From an uncultured Collinsella sp. (lineage in GTDB: Bacteria; Actinomycetota; Coriobacteriia; Coriobacteriales; Coriobacteriaceae): 31,218 bases of DNA. A model generated the notes under the pieces. It was not told where the DNA came from, ran no database searches, and saw only the letters and a program-made list of their open reading frames with translations. Made by a program: the position numbers and the translations under genes. Positions 1 to 7,403 of the stretch are shown piece by piece. Every line of letters begins with the position of its first letter. Positions within the stretch are counted from its first letter, which is position 1. The DNA lies in NCBI GenBank assembly GCA_902462065.1, contig CABQAK010000030.1, positions 1-31,218 of the forward strand, given 5' to 3'.

Positions 1-1241
1 TAGAGGTCCTCGCGCCAGAAGGGCATGCTCATGCAGCGCGGGCCGCCGCGGCCGCGGGAGAGCTCGGCGGAGGGCACGACGAGAAGGTCCAGGCCCTCCT
101 TGTACAGCACGTCGTTGGTGACGGTGTTGCGGGCGTAGACGCAGATCTTGCCGGGCTCGACGCACAGGGTGTTGGAGCCGTCGTTCCACTGCTCGCGGGA
201 GGCCGCGATCGGGTCGCCGCCGCCGCAGGGGATCAGCTTGACCTGGTCGACGCCGGTGGCGTCCTCCAGGACGTGCTCGAGGGTGTCCTCGATCAGGCGG
301 ATGTTCACGTCGCCCGGGTTCTTGCCGGCGGTCAGCTCGTAGACGCGCAGGGTGCCCATGATGGCGGGGTGGATCGTGAACTTATCGACGTCGATCTGGG
401 TGAAGACCGTGTCGAGGTGCATGAAGGCGCGCGAGACCGGGATGTCGAAGGCCAGGATGCGCTCGACCTTGGAGTCGGAGTTCCAGAAGATGTTCTGGGC
501 CATGACGTCGATCGCGGCGGCCTGGGTGCGCTGGGAGATGCCGACGGCGAGGGTCTTCTCGTTGATGTTCAGCACGTCGCCGCCCTCGGTGTGGAACTGG
601 CAGTCGCGGCGGAAGTACAGCGAGACGTCCTTGTAGTCGGGGTGGTACTTGAAGATGTACTTGCCGTACAGGGTCTCGCGGTTGCGGGTGACCGAGTACA
701 TGCGGTTGAGGTTGACGCCCTCGCCGACGACCGCGAACGGGTCGCGGGTGAAGTAGAGGTTGGGCATCGGGTCGATGATCAGGTCGGACTCGGACTCGGA
801 GTTGACCAGGGAGTCGAGGGTCGTGGACGCCGTGAGGGGCATGTCTATCTCGGACTTGGTCATGCCGGCCATGGTCTTCTTGACGAACTCGAGGTTGTCC
901 TCGATGGAGTCCAGCTTCTCGCGGACGATCTGCGGCATGTGCTGGCCGCGGATGCCGGCCTCGGCGATGTACTGGTCGGTGAACTCGGCGCGGGCGCCGG
1001 GGACCTGGTCGAACACCTCAGCGACGAGGTTCTCGAGATAGAGGACCTCCACGCCCTGGTCCCTCAGGATCTGGGCGAAGGTGTCGTGCTCCTGCTGCGC
1101 GACCTCCAGGAACGGGACGTCGTCGAACAGGAGTCGCTCGAGCTCGTCGGGCGGCAGGTTGAGGAGCTCGTCGCCGGGACGGTGCAGGCAGACCTTCCTG
1201 AGCTTGCCGATCTCGGAAGGCACGTGCAGACCTTTCGTCAT
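1..1241 (-). CDS. arcA: Arginine deiminase, copy 1 (truncated by window edge by one base)
   Basis: Hydrolyses L-arginine to citrulline and ammonia, the first step of the cytoplasmic arginine deiminase pathway that later yields ATP through carbamoyl phosphate. The 413-residue product has all family landmarks: FTRDP near residue 164 (Asp167), EGGDVL at 219 (Glu219), MHLDT at 274 (His275, Asp277) and the nucleophile in PRCMSMP (Cys403). The coding DNA is identical by eye to the second copy at 3090-4331. By comparison with that copy only the last base of the TAG stop lies outside the window, so the gene is complete in reality. The start ATG at 1241 follows a weak AGGTAGGAGG-like purine run. No arcB, arcC or arcD is in view. 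It has its own promoter and LytTR-like boxes upstream. Confidence 0.95.
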   Translation of the reverse strand, partial: MTKGLHVPSEIGKLRKVCLHRPGDELLNLPPDELERLLFDDVPFLEVAQQEHDTFAQILRDQGVEVLYLENLVAEVFDQVPGARAEFTDQYIAEAGIRGQHMPQIVREKLDSIEDNLEFVKKTMAGMTKSEIDMPLTASTTLDSLVNSESESDLIIDPMPNLYFTRDPFAVVGEGVNLNRMYSVTRNRETLYGKYIFKYHPDYKDVSLYFRRDCQFHTEGGDVLNINEKTLAVGISQRTQAAAIDVMAQNIFWNSDSKVERILAFDIPVSRAFMHLDTVFTQIDVDKFTIHPAIMGTLRVYELTAGKNPGDVNIRLIEDTLEHVLEDATGVDQVKLIPCGGGDPIAASREQWNDGSNTLCVEPGKICVYARNTVTNDVLYKEGLDLLVVPSAELSRGRGGPRCMSMPFWREDL

Positions 1242-1265
1242 GGCCTCCTACCTTTCTTTCGGGCC
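1..1265. repeat. Direct repeat unit A (arcA)
   Basis: Identical to 3091-4355, offset 3090 bp, same orientation. The left limit is set by the window edge, so the true repeat may be longer. Recombination between the units would delete the aminotransferase gene. Confidence 0.95.
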
Positions 1266-1323
1266 CTTGTCAGGGCCGATTCGTTAGCGCCCCTCCGTGT
1301 GAGGCGTTATTGCTGACGACATA

Positions 1324-1352
1324 TTTATATCCAAAAACAGCTCATACTTCCA
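1324..1352 (-). promoter_or_regulatory. Predicted promoter of arcA copy 1
   Basis: On the minus strand a -10 element TATAAA (1324-1329, in the context GGATATAAAT) lies 17 bp from a poor -35 element TGGAAG (1347-1352). The same arrangement (GGATATAA, 17 bp, TGGAA) occurs at copy 2 although the intervening bases differ. The poor -35 fits a promoter that needs an activator. Seen by eye only. Confidence 0.55.
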
Positions 1353-1360
1353 CCTTGCCC

Positions 1361-1390
1361 CCGAACGGTTTTTTATAGGGGGTGAACGGC
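1361..1390 (-). promoter_or_regulatory. Direct-repeat operator upstream of arcA copy 1 (LytTR-like)
   Basis: Two 9-bp boxes on the minus strand, GCCGTTCAC (1382-1390) and ACCGTTCGG (1361-1369), start 21 bp apart. The LytTR response-regulator consensus as I remember it is [TA][AC][CA]GTTN[AG][TG], repeated with a 12-13 bp gap. The gene-proximal box matches fully; the distal one misses at its first and last positions. The distance from the proximal box to the -10 is 31 bp, exactly as at copy 2. No LytTR protein is encoded in the window. Confidence 0.5.
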
Positions 1391-1603
1391 ATACACATAT
1401 ACTTCACGCATGGCACACTTCATCTTAATAAAGCGTATTTACGTGCTTAAACGCGTTTTCAATCCAGAAATCAAATGGAACTAAACTTTGTTAAACCACC
1501 CTCAAATTGTATATTTCCAATAAAGCTATGAATAGAATAAGCGATTCGTACCACGTCTCAACCATTTTCATTTTTATTCAGAAAAAAGTTTGTCCTATTC
1601 ATT

Positions 1604-1665
1604 TCTGGTAAACAAATTACCGTTTACCAGACGCTTGATACCGTTCACCGGAAGCTCAGTATAAG
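1604..1665 (+). promoter_or_regulatory. Possible rightward promoter with palindrome and paired boxes
   Basis: A perfect 10-bp inverted repeat, TCTGGTAAAC with an 8-bp spacer and GTTTACCAGA (1604-1631), abuts two direct boxes ACCGTTTAC (1619-1627) and ACCGTTCAC (1640-1648), again 21 bp apart. A -35 TTGATA (1635-1640) and -10 TATAAG (1660-1665) with a long 19-bp spacer overlap them. No plus-strand gene follows before the terminator at 1728. The spacing relative to the -10 differs from the arcA sites, so the role may differ. Confidence 0.35.
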
Positions 1666-1671
1666 GCCCGG

Positions 1672-1770
1672 CGGATACCGACTCGCTTTACGGCCCCATT
1701 TGTAACAACTTGACTTCTCGGTATGGAAAAACGGATCCGCTTCCCCTAGGGAAACGGATCCGTTTTCGAT
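1672..1770 (+). ncRNA. Candidate small RNA (speculative)
   Basis: A transcript starting after the TATAAG at 1660-1665 would run about 100 nt into the strong hairpin at 1728-1766 followed by a short T-rich stretch. I see no credible reading frame in it. This is inferred only from promoter and terminator placement. Confidence 0.2.
1728..1770. terminator. Bidirectional terminator
   Basis: A 12-bp perfect stem (AAAACGGATCCG at 1728-1739 with its complement at 1755-1766) carries an inner stem TTCCC/GGGAA. T runs occur on both sides, so it can end the aminotransferase transcript (minus) and any transcript coming from the left. Confidence 0.8.
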
Positions 1771-1815
1771 TATCTTCGACCAATTTGGATAAGGCCCTCG
1801 AAGATCATCGGAATC

Positions 1816-2940
1816 CTAGCGATCAAACTCCGCCAGTGCCTCGCCCAACAGCCTCAGGCCCTCGCGCAGAACGTCCTCGCTCGCGCAGTAGCCCAGGCGT
1901 GCGCCGCAGGGAAGCTCAAAACGGCTACCGGGTACCAGCAGCACTCCCCTCTCGGACAGCAGGCGCCTGCAGAACTCCTCGTCATCCTCGGGAATATCCA
2001 GCTGGATAAACGAGGTGGACACGCCCTGCGGGGCCGTCCAGGAAACGCGATGCTGCGTATCGATCCAAGCCTGCGCGATATCGCGGTTGCCAAACACGAT
2101 CTTGCGATTGCGCTCGAGAATCTTATCCTTGTGCTCAAGCACATAGGTCGCCAGGTCATCGTTGAACACTCCGCCGCAGATCATGGTGTAATCGCGATAG
2201 GTACGGATGCGGTTGGACACCTCTTCGTCGGCCACGACCCAGCCCACGCGGGCCGCAGGCGTCGAATAGGTCTTCGACAACGAGTTGGTGACAATGGCCC
2301 TCTCGTACACGTCGACCATCGACATAAAGGACTCAGTATTTTCGAGAGGCAGATACACCTCGTCACTCAGCACGTAGGCGCCCACCGAACGGGCGATCTC
2401 GGCAATCTGGCCGAGCATATCGGCATCGAGCACCGTACCGATGGGGTTCGATGCGTTGTTGATGCAGATGAGCTTGGTGTCGGGGCGCACCAAGCGCTTG
2501 AGTTCCTCGATATCGGGCTTCCAGCCGAGCTCTTCGCGTAGCTCCCAATACTCGACCTCGGCGCCCAGCGTGCGCGGAATCTCGTAGAGCGGCGCATAGG
2601 TGGGCCACTCGGCGATAACGTGGTCGCCGGGTTCGACCACAGCCATGATGGCGTTGAGGTTAGCGCCCGTGCAGCCATTGGTCTGCAGAATGTGATCGGG
2701 ATTGACCTCGCGACGATACAGCTTGGCAACCTCGGCCTTAAACTCCGGCGAGCCCTCGATCCAGCCGTAGTTCATCTTCTCGCGGTCCAGGCGCTCGTAG
2801 AACGTGGCGCCGCCCTGCTCATCGAGCGCGCGCAGCTCGCCCATGGTGAGCGACGAGATCGTCGACTGGGCGATGTCCCACGTGGCGCTCTTCTCCCAAA
2901 CGTTGAGCCATTCCTCAACGCCAATCGTCTTGATGTCCAT
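1816..2940 (-). CDS. PLP-dependent aminotransferase (class I/II), arginine-locus associated
   Basis: A fold-type I PLP enzyme of 374 residues, expected in the cytoplasm. Visible landmarks are NASNPIG at residue 162 (Asn165), SDEVY at 192 (Asp193, which binds the PLP ring nitrogen) and the Schiff-base lysine in NSLSKTYS (Lys223). I chose the ATG at 2940 because AAGGAG lies 7 bp upstream; an upstream in-frame ATG at 2994 has no such site. The N-terminal pattern DIxxSTxxxxTxGELRALD reminds me of capreomycidine-synthase-type enzymes, which act on an arginine derivative; that is memory, not a search. It lies between two arginine deiminase genes and reads in the same direction, so arginine, ornithine or citrulline chemistry is plausible. 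The substrate is not proven and an ordinary amino acid aminotransferase remains possible. Confidence 0.8.
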   Translation of the reverse strand: MDIKTIGVEEWLNVWEKSATWDIAQSTISSLTMGELRALDEQGGATFYERLDREKMNYGWIEGSPEFKAEVAKLYRREVNPDHILQTNGCTGANLNAIMAVVEPGDHVIAEWPTYAPLYEIPRTLGAEVEYWELREELGWKPDIEELKRLVRPDTKLICINNASNPIGTVLDADMLGQIAEIARSVGAYVLSDEVYLPLENTESFMSMVDVYERAIVTNSLSKTYSTPAARVGWVVADEEVSNRIRTYRDYTMICGGVFNDDLATYVLEHKDKILERNRKIVFGNRDIAQAWIDTQHRVSWTAPQGVSTSFIQLDIPEDDEEFCRRLLSERGVLLVPGSRFELPCGARLGYCASEDVLREGLRLLGEALAEFDR

Positions 2941-2996
2941 GGCCAAGCTCCTTACAAAAGCAGTCATCCAATCGTGTTGACGTTCCTCATACAAGA

Positions 2997-3028
2997 TTGG
3001 GGCGGTGCGAAAACCCGCACCGCCCCAA
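2997..3028 (-). terminator. Hairpin between arcA copy 2 and the aminotransferase gene
   Basis: A perfect 13-bp GC-rich stem (2997-3009 with 3016-3028) has a 6-nt loop. It has only a weak T run on the minus strand, so it may terminate part of the arcA transcript or act as an RNA-stability stem. I see no strong promoter between it and the aminotransferase start, so that gene may depend on read-through. Confidence 0.6.
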
Positions 3029-3089
3029 TGGGAGACATCTAATGGCAGCTAGATGTATATATTATGACCTGTACGGGTCCTTGAAGACC

Positions 3090-4331
3090 CTAGAGGTCCT
3101 CGCGCCAGAAGGGCATGCTCATGCAGCGCGGGCCGCCGCGGCCGCGGGAGAGCTCGGCGGAGGGCACGACGAGAAGGTCCAGGCCCTCCTTGTACAGCAC
3201 GTCGTTGGTGACGGTGTTGCGGGCGTAGACGCAGATCTTGCCGGGCTCGACGCACAGGGTGTTGGAGCCGTCGTTCCACTGCTCGCGGGAGGCCGCGATC
3301 GGGTCGCCGCCGCCGCAGGGGATCAGCTTGACCTGGTCGACGCCGGTGGCGTCCTCCAGGACGTGCTCGAGGGTGTCCTCGATCAGGCGGATGTTCACGT
3401 CGCCCGGGTTCTTGCCGGCGGTCAGCTCGTAGACGCGCAGGGTGCCCATGATGGCGGGGTGGATCGTGAACTTATCGACGTCGATCTGGGTGAAGACCGT
3501 GTCGAGGTGCATGAAGGCGCGCGAGACCGGGATGTCGAAGGCCAGGATGCGCTCGACCTTGGAGTCGGAGTTCCAGAAGATGTTCTGGGCCATGACGTCG
3601 ATCGCGGCGGCCTGGGTGCGCTGGGAGATGCCGACGGCGAGGGTCTTCTCGTTGATGTTCAGCACGTCGCCGCCCTCGGTGTGGAACTGGCAGTCGCGGC
3701 GGAAGTACAGCGAGACGTCCTTGTAGTCGGGGTGGTACTTGAAGATGTACTTGCCGTACAGGGTCTCGCGGTTGCGGGTGACCGAGTACATGCGGTTGAG
3801 GTTGACGCCCTCGCCGACGACCGCGAACGGGTCGCGGGTGAAGTAGAGGTTGGGCATCGGGTCGATGATCAGGTCGGACTCGGACTCGGAGTTGACCAGG
3901 GAGTCGAGGGTCGTGGACGCCGTGAGGGGCATGTCTATCTCGGACTTGGTCATGCCGGCCATGGTCTTCTTGACGAACTCGAGGTTGTCCTCGATGGAGT
4001 CCAGCTTCTCGCGGACGATCTGCGGCATGTGCTGGCCGCGGATGCCGGCCTCGGCGATGTACTGGTCGGTGAACTCGGCGCGGGCGCCGGGGACCTGGTC
4101 GAACACCTCAGCGACGAGGTTCTCGAGATAGAGGACCTCCACGCCCTGGTCCCTCAGGATCTGGGCGAAGGTGTCGTGCTCCTGCTGCGCGACCTCCAGG
4201 AACGGGACGTCGTCGAACAGGAGTCGCTCGAGCTCGTCGGGCGGCAGGTTGAGGAGCTCGTCGCCGGGACGGTGCAGGCAGACCTTCCTGAGCTTGCCGA
4301 TCTCGGAAGGCACGTGCAGACCTTTCGTCAT
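3090..4331 (-). CDS. arcA: Arginine deiminase, copy 2
   Basis: Complete 413-residue arginine deiminase (arginine to citrulline plus ammonia) with the catalytic set Asp167, Glu219, His275, Asp277 and Cys403. Bases 3091-4355 are identical by eye to 1-1265, covering the whole coding region and 24 bp upstream; after that the two leaders diverge abruptly while keeping promoter motifs. This is the pattern left by gene conversion between older duplicates or by selection for a fresh duplicate with a replaced promoter. Both copies are intact, so this is a dosage or differential-control arrangement, not gene plus pseudogene. The start is the ATG at 4331. The aminotransferase follows downstream on the same strand. 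Confidence 0.97.
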   Translation of the reverse strand: MTKGLHVPSEIGKLRKVCLHRPGDELLNLPPDELERLLFDDVPFLEVAQQEHDTFAQILRDQGVEVLYLENLVAEVFDQVPGARAEFTDQYIAEAGIRGQHMPQIVREKLDSIEDNLEFVKKTMAGMTKSEIDMPLTASTTLDSLVNSESESDLIIDPMPNLYFTRDPFAVVGEGVNLNRMYSVTRNRETLYGKYIFKYHPDYKDVSLYFRRDCQFHTEGGDVLNINEKTLAVGISQRTQAAAIDVMAQNIFWNSDSKVERILAFDIPVSRAFMHLDTVFTQIDVDKFTIHPAIMGTLRVYELTAGKNPGDVNIRLIEDTLEHVLEDATGVDQVKLIPCGGGDPIAASREQWNDGSNTLCVEPGKICVYARNTVTNDVLYKEGLDLLVVPSAELSRGRGGPRCMSMPFWREDL

Positions 4332-4355
4332 GGCCTCCTACCTTTCTTTCGGGCC
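3091..4355. repeat. Direct repeat unit B (arcA)
   Basis: Second unit of the 1265-bp identical repeat. Identity stops sharply after GGGCC at 4351-4355, upstream of the gene. Confidence 0.95.
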
Positions 4356-4412
4356 TTTCGGCCGAATCTCTCAGCGCCCTTCCGTAACGGGCACTGCTTG
4401 CTGACAGCTCTA

Positions 4413-4441
4413 GTTATATCCAAATTCCACCCGCAATTCCA
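4413..4441 (-). promoter_or_regulatory. Predicted promoter of arcA copy 2
   Basis: Minus-strand -10 TATAAC (4413-4418, context GGATATAACT), 17-bp spacer, weak -35 TGGAAT (4436-4441). The geometry is the same as at copy 1 despite divergence of the rest of the leader. Confidence 0.55.
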
Positions 4442-4449
4442 CCTCGCCC

Positions 4450-4479
4450 CCGAACGGTCAACAAAGTGCGATGAACGGT
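4450..4479 (-). promoter_or_regulatory. Direct-repeat operator upstream of arcA copy 2 (LytTR-like)
   Basis: Minus-strand boxes ACCGTTCAT (4471-4479) and ACCGTTCGG (4450-4458) start 21 bp apart, and both match the remembered LytTR half-site consensus at every position. The proximal box is 31 bp from the -10. Conservation of boxes and spacing between two diverged leaders supports function. The rest of the 550-bp gap to ppk is AT-rich and shows no gene. Confidence 0.6.
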
Positions 4480-4823
4480 ATATCGCATGTGATTCCCCCA
4501 TGATGTACTTCGGCGTTCTAAAGTAACTTTTCTAAGGTAAACGCTCTTTTTTCTTAAAAACCATTTGCGATTGCGTCTCTAAACTTTTGATTCAGAATTG
4601 CATAGCTAAATCGGTTTTATGTATATAAATGATGTTTGTTTACGTTTCCGCCTGCATTCAATGATATTCAGCTATCCATCATTCTTATTCACACTTACGT
4701 ACCAGTTGAGTGAGGATATAGACCGCTTGCAGACGAGCAGGGCGTCAGTCCTATGACTCGTCAGCGTAAGAAGTAGGTAAAGATACCGTTCACGCGATAC
4801 GTTCGTGCCAGCGGTCGACTAAA

Positions 4824-4852
4824 TTGAGACAATAGTGAATAAGAGTTAGGCT
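4824..4852 (+). promoter_or_regulatory. Predicted ppk promoter
   Basis: TTGAGA (4824-4829), 17-bp spacer, TAGGCT (4847-4852). A 15-bp palindrome GTCCCCTACGGGGAC (4856-4870) sits at the expected transcript start, just before the gene. Confidence 0.45.
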
Positions 4853-4881
4853 ACCGTCCCCTACGGGGACTGAACGGACAG

Positions 4882-7290
4882 ATGCATATGCCGAGCAAAA
4901 TCGAAAAGAAGCAAGCCGCTGCAAAGCTGCGCAAGCCGCCGCGCGACTTCTCGTACACGCAAAACCGAGAGCTTAGCTGGCTGCGCTTTAACAACCGCGT
5001 GCTCGACGAAGCCTTCGATGAGACCGTTCCGCTGTTCGAGCGTCTAAAGTTCGTGTCGATTTTCGAGTCTAACCTCGACGAGTTTCTCATGGTGCGCGTG
5101 GGCGGCCTGTCCGATCTGGCAGAGCTCAAAAAACAGCCTGTCGACAACAAGAGCAATATGACCGCCTCCGAACAGGTCGATGCTGTCATGGCCGAAATGC
5201 CCGGGCTCCTTACTCGTTGGGAATCCATCTTTAAGAGCATCGAAGGCAAGCTCGACACCTTGGGCGTTCACCGCGCCCGCATCGATTCGCTTACGCCCGA
5301 GGAGCGCACCTTCGTAACCCGCTACTTCCAGGCCTACGTGTCGCCGGTCATCTCGCCGCTGGTCATCGATCCGCGCCACCCCTTCCCCAACCTGCGCAAC
5401 GGCGCGCTCTATCTGGCCTGTGGTCTGGACGGCGCCACCGACGAGGAGAGCCTGCTGGGCCTTATCGAGATTCCCGCCTCGATGAACCGCGTGGTCGAGA
5501 TTCCCTCGCCCACCGGCACCTACTCCTACATCTTGCTCGAGGACGTCATTCTCGCCTGCCTGGACAGCTGCTTTGGCTCCTATAAGCCGCTGGATCGTGC
5601 GCTGATCCGCGTCACCCGCAACGCCGACATCGATCCGGACGGCGAGGGCGTCGAAGAGGAAGAGGACTACCGCCAGCACATGAAGCGCATCCTCAAGAAG
5701 CGCCTGCGCCTGCAGCCGGTAGTGCTCGCCGTCTCGGGGTCGCTCGAGAAGGCGACGCTCAAGACTATCCGCAAGGCGCTCGAGCTCTCGCGTCGCTCGG
5801 TCTTTACCTGCGATATCCCGCTCGACCTGGGCTACGTCTTTGGCATTGAGGGCAAGATTCCCGAGCACCTGCGCAACGAGCTGCTCTTTACGCCGTTTAA
5901 GCCGCAGCCCAACCCCAACATCGACATGACCCGCTCCATCCGCGAACAGGTGCTGCAGGGCGACAAGCTGCTCTTTTATCCCTACGAGGCCATGAACCCC
6001 TTCCTGGATCTGGTGCACGAGGCCGCCTACGACCCCGAGTGCATCTCGCTGCGCATCACGCTCTACCGCGTGGCCAAGCAGAGCCGCCTGTGCGAATCGC
6101 TGATCGATGCTGCCGAGAACGGCAAAGAGGTCACGGTGCTCATGGAACTTCGTGCCCGCTTTGACGAGCAGAACAACATCGAGTGGGCCGAGCGTCTGGA
6201 AGAGGCGGGCTGCACCGTCATCTATGGTTCCGAGGGCTTTAAATGCCACTCAAAGATCTGCCAGCTCACCTATCGCGAGGGCATGGCGCTCACCCGTCTC
6301 ACGCTTTTGGGCACCGGCAACTTTAACGAGAAGACGGCCAAACTCTACAGCGACTTTATGCTCATGACCGCCCATCCCGGCATCGGTGAAGACGCCAACC
6401 TGTTCTTCCGCAATCTGTCGCTGGGCAACCTGCGCGGCGACTACCGCTTCCTGGGTGTGGCGCCCGTCGGACTGAAACCGCTCATCATGCGCGGCCTGGA
6501 TCGCGAGATCCAGCGCGCCCTTGCCGGCGAGCCCGCCCGTGTGTTCTTTAAGCTCAACTCGCTGACCGACCGCGAGGTCATCGACAAAATCGCCGAGGCA
6601 TCGTGCGCAGGAGTCCGCGTGGACATGATCATCCGCGGTATCTCGTGCCTCAAGCCCGGTGTTCCGGGCAAGACCGAGAACGTGCATGTCCGTTCTATCG
6701 TCGGACGCTTTTTGGAGCATGCGCGCGTTTACGCCTTTGGCGTGGACTCGGACATGATCTATCTGAGCTCGGCCGACATGATGACGCGCAACACCGAGCA
6801 CCGCGTGGAGATCGCCTTCCCCGTGCTCGACCCCACCTGCCGCGCCCTAGTACACGAGTACATGGGCATGCAGCTGCGCGACAACGTGAAGGCCCGCAGC
6901 CTCACGAGCGACGGCACCTGGGTCCCCGTAGAGCGTGCAGAGGGTGAGAAACCCTTCAACTCGCAGGAAGCTCTACTGGAGCGTGCCTATCGCAACGCCG
7001 AGGCCGCGCCCGAGCCCGTCATTGAGGCGGAACCTGCCCCCGAGGCCGAGCCGCAGCCAGTAGCACCCAAGGTCCAAGAGGTCCAGGCGACCGTCATTGA
7101 GCCCGAGCCTGCACCTGCACCTCGGCCCGAGACGCAGGTCACCAAGCCCGCACCCGAGACGAGCGCCCGTCGCGATAAGCCCGCTGGCAAGACCAAGGCC
7201 ATCGAGCGCCATCGCCCCGGTCGCGTGCGCATGGGCCTGGTCCTGATCGGCCTGGGTCTTAAGACGCTCATTACCGGCAAGACGAAATAG
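4882..7290 (+). CDS. ppk: Polyphosphate kinase 1 with C-terminal extension
   Basis: Reversibly transfers the ATP gamma-phosphate to inorganic polyphosphate through a phosphohistidine. 802 residues, longer than the usual roughly 690-740. The core begins with RELSWLRFNNRVLDEA near residue 28. The phosphorylated histidine is in CHSKICQL (His456) and the second conserved histidine is in FLEHARVYAFG (His613). The last 110 residues or so are unlike the family: a Pro/Glu/Ala-rich linker (about 695-765), then a basic segment and a short hydrophobic stretch (GLVLIGLGLKTLI) ending in Lys-rich residues, perhaps touching the membrane. A second ATG at 4888 is equally possible as start; neither has a strong ribosome binding site. 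It is transcribed divergently from arcA. Confidence 0.95.
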   Translation: MHMPSKIEKKQAAAKLRKPPRDFSYTQNRELSWLRFNNRVLDEAFDETVPLFERLKFVSIFESNLDEFLMVRVGGLSDLAELKKQPVDNKSNMTASEQVDAVMAEMPGLLTRWESIFKSIEGKLDTLGVHRARIDSLTPEERTFVTRYFQAYVSPVISPLVIDPRHPFPNLRNGALYLACGLDGATDEESLLGLIEIPASMNRVVEIPSPTGTYSYILLEDVILACLDSCFGSYKPLDRALIRVTRNADIDPDGEGVEEEEDYRQHMKRILKKRLRLQPVVLAVSGSLEKATLKTIRKALELSRRSVFTCDIPLDLGYVFGIEGKIPEHLRNELLFTPFKPQPNPNIDMTRSIREQVLQGDKLLFYPYEAMNPFLDLVHEAAYDPECISLRITLYRVAKQSRLCESLIDAAENGKEVTVLMELRARFDEQNNIEWAERLEEAGCTVIYGSEGFKCHSKICQLTYREGMALTRLTLLGTGNFNEKTAKLYSDFMLMTAHPGIGEDANLFFRNLSLGNLRGDYRFLGVAPVGLKPLIMRGLDREIQRALAGEPARVFFKLNSLTDREVIDKIAEASCAGVRVDMIIRGISCLKPGVPGKTENVHVRSIVGRFLEHARVYAFGVDSDMIYLSSADMMTRNTEHRVEIAFPVLDPTCRALVHEYMGMQLRDNVKARSLTSDGTWVPVERAEGEKPFNSQEALLERAYRNAEAAPEPVIEAEPAPEAEPQPVAPKVQEVQATVIEPEPAPAPRPETQVTKPAPETSARRDKPAGKTKAIERHRPGRVRMGLVLIGLGLKTLITGKTK

Positions 7291-7315
7291 TCGTTTGTAG
7301 AAGCAGTTTGTAGAA

Positions 7316-7358
7316 GCGCCCCGCATTTGAGGAAAGCCTCGGATGCGGGGCGCTTTTC
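7316..7358 (+). terminator. ppk terminator
   Basis: An 11-bp stem (GCGCCCCGCAT at 7316-7326 with 7343-7353), inner stem GAGG/CCTC, followed by TTTT. It directly follows two copies of GTTTGTAGAAGC (7293-7304 and 7306-7317). Confidence 0.9.
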
Positions 7359-7403
7359 CCTGCTACCATGGTGCGAACAACAACGCGAATGACAGGCAGG
7401 AAT

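Noticed and set aside
273..1316. Long plus-strand reading frame opposite arcA copy 1 (and its longer equivalent 2997-4526 opposite copy 2)
   Set aside because: It is the antisense frame of a GC-rich gene: Val/Asp/Glu/Leu/Gly-biased product, no family resemblance, and arcA on the other strand is unmistakable.
4785..4806. CCGTTCAC and ACGTTCGT boxes upstream of ppk as another LytTR-like pair
   Set aside because: They start 13 bp apart, not 21, so the phasing that supports the other sites is missing.
5044..6249. Long minus-strand frame inside ppk
   Set aside because: Shadow of the ppk codon bias; the plus-strand product has all PPK motifs.
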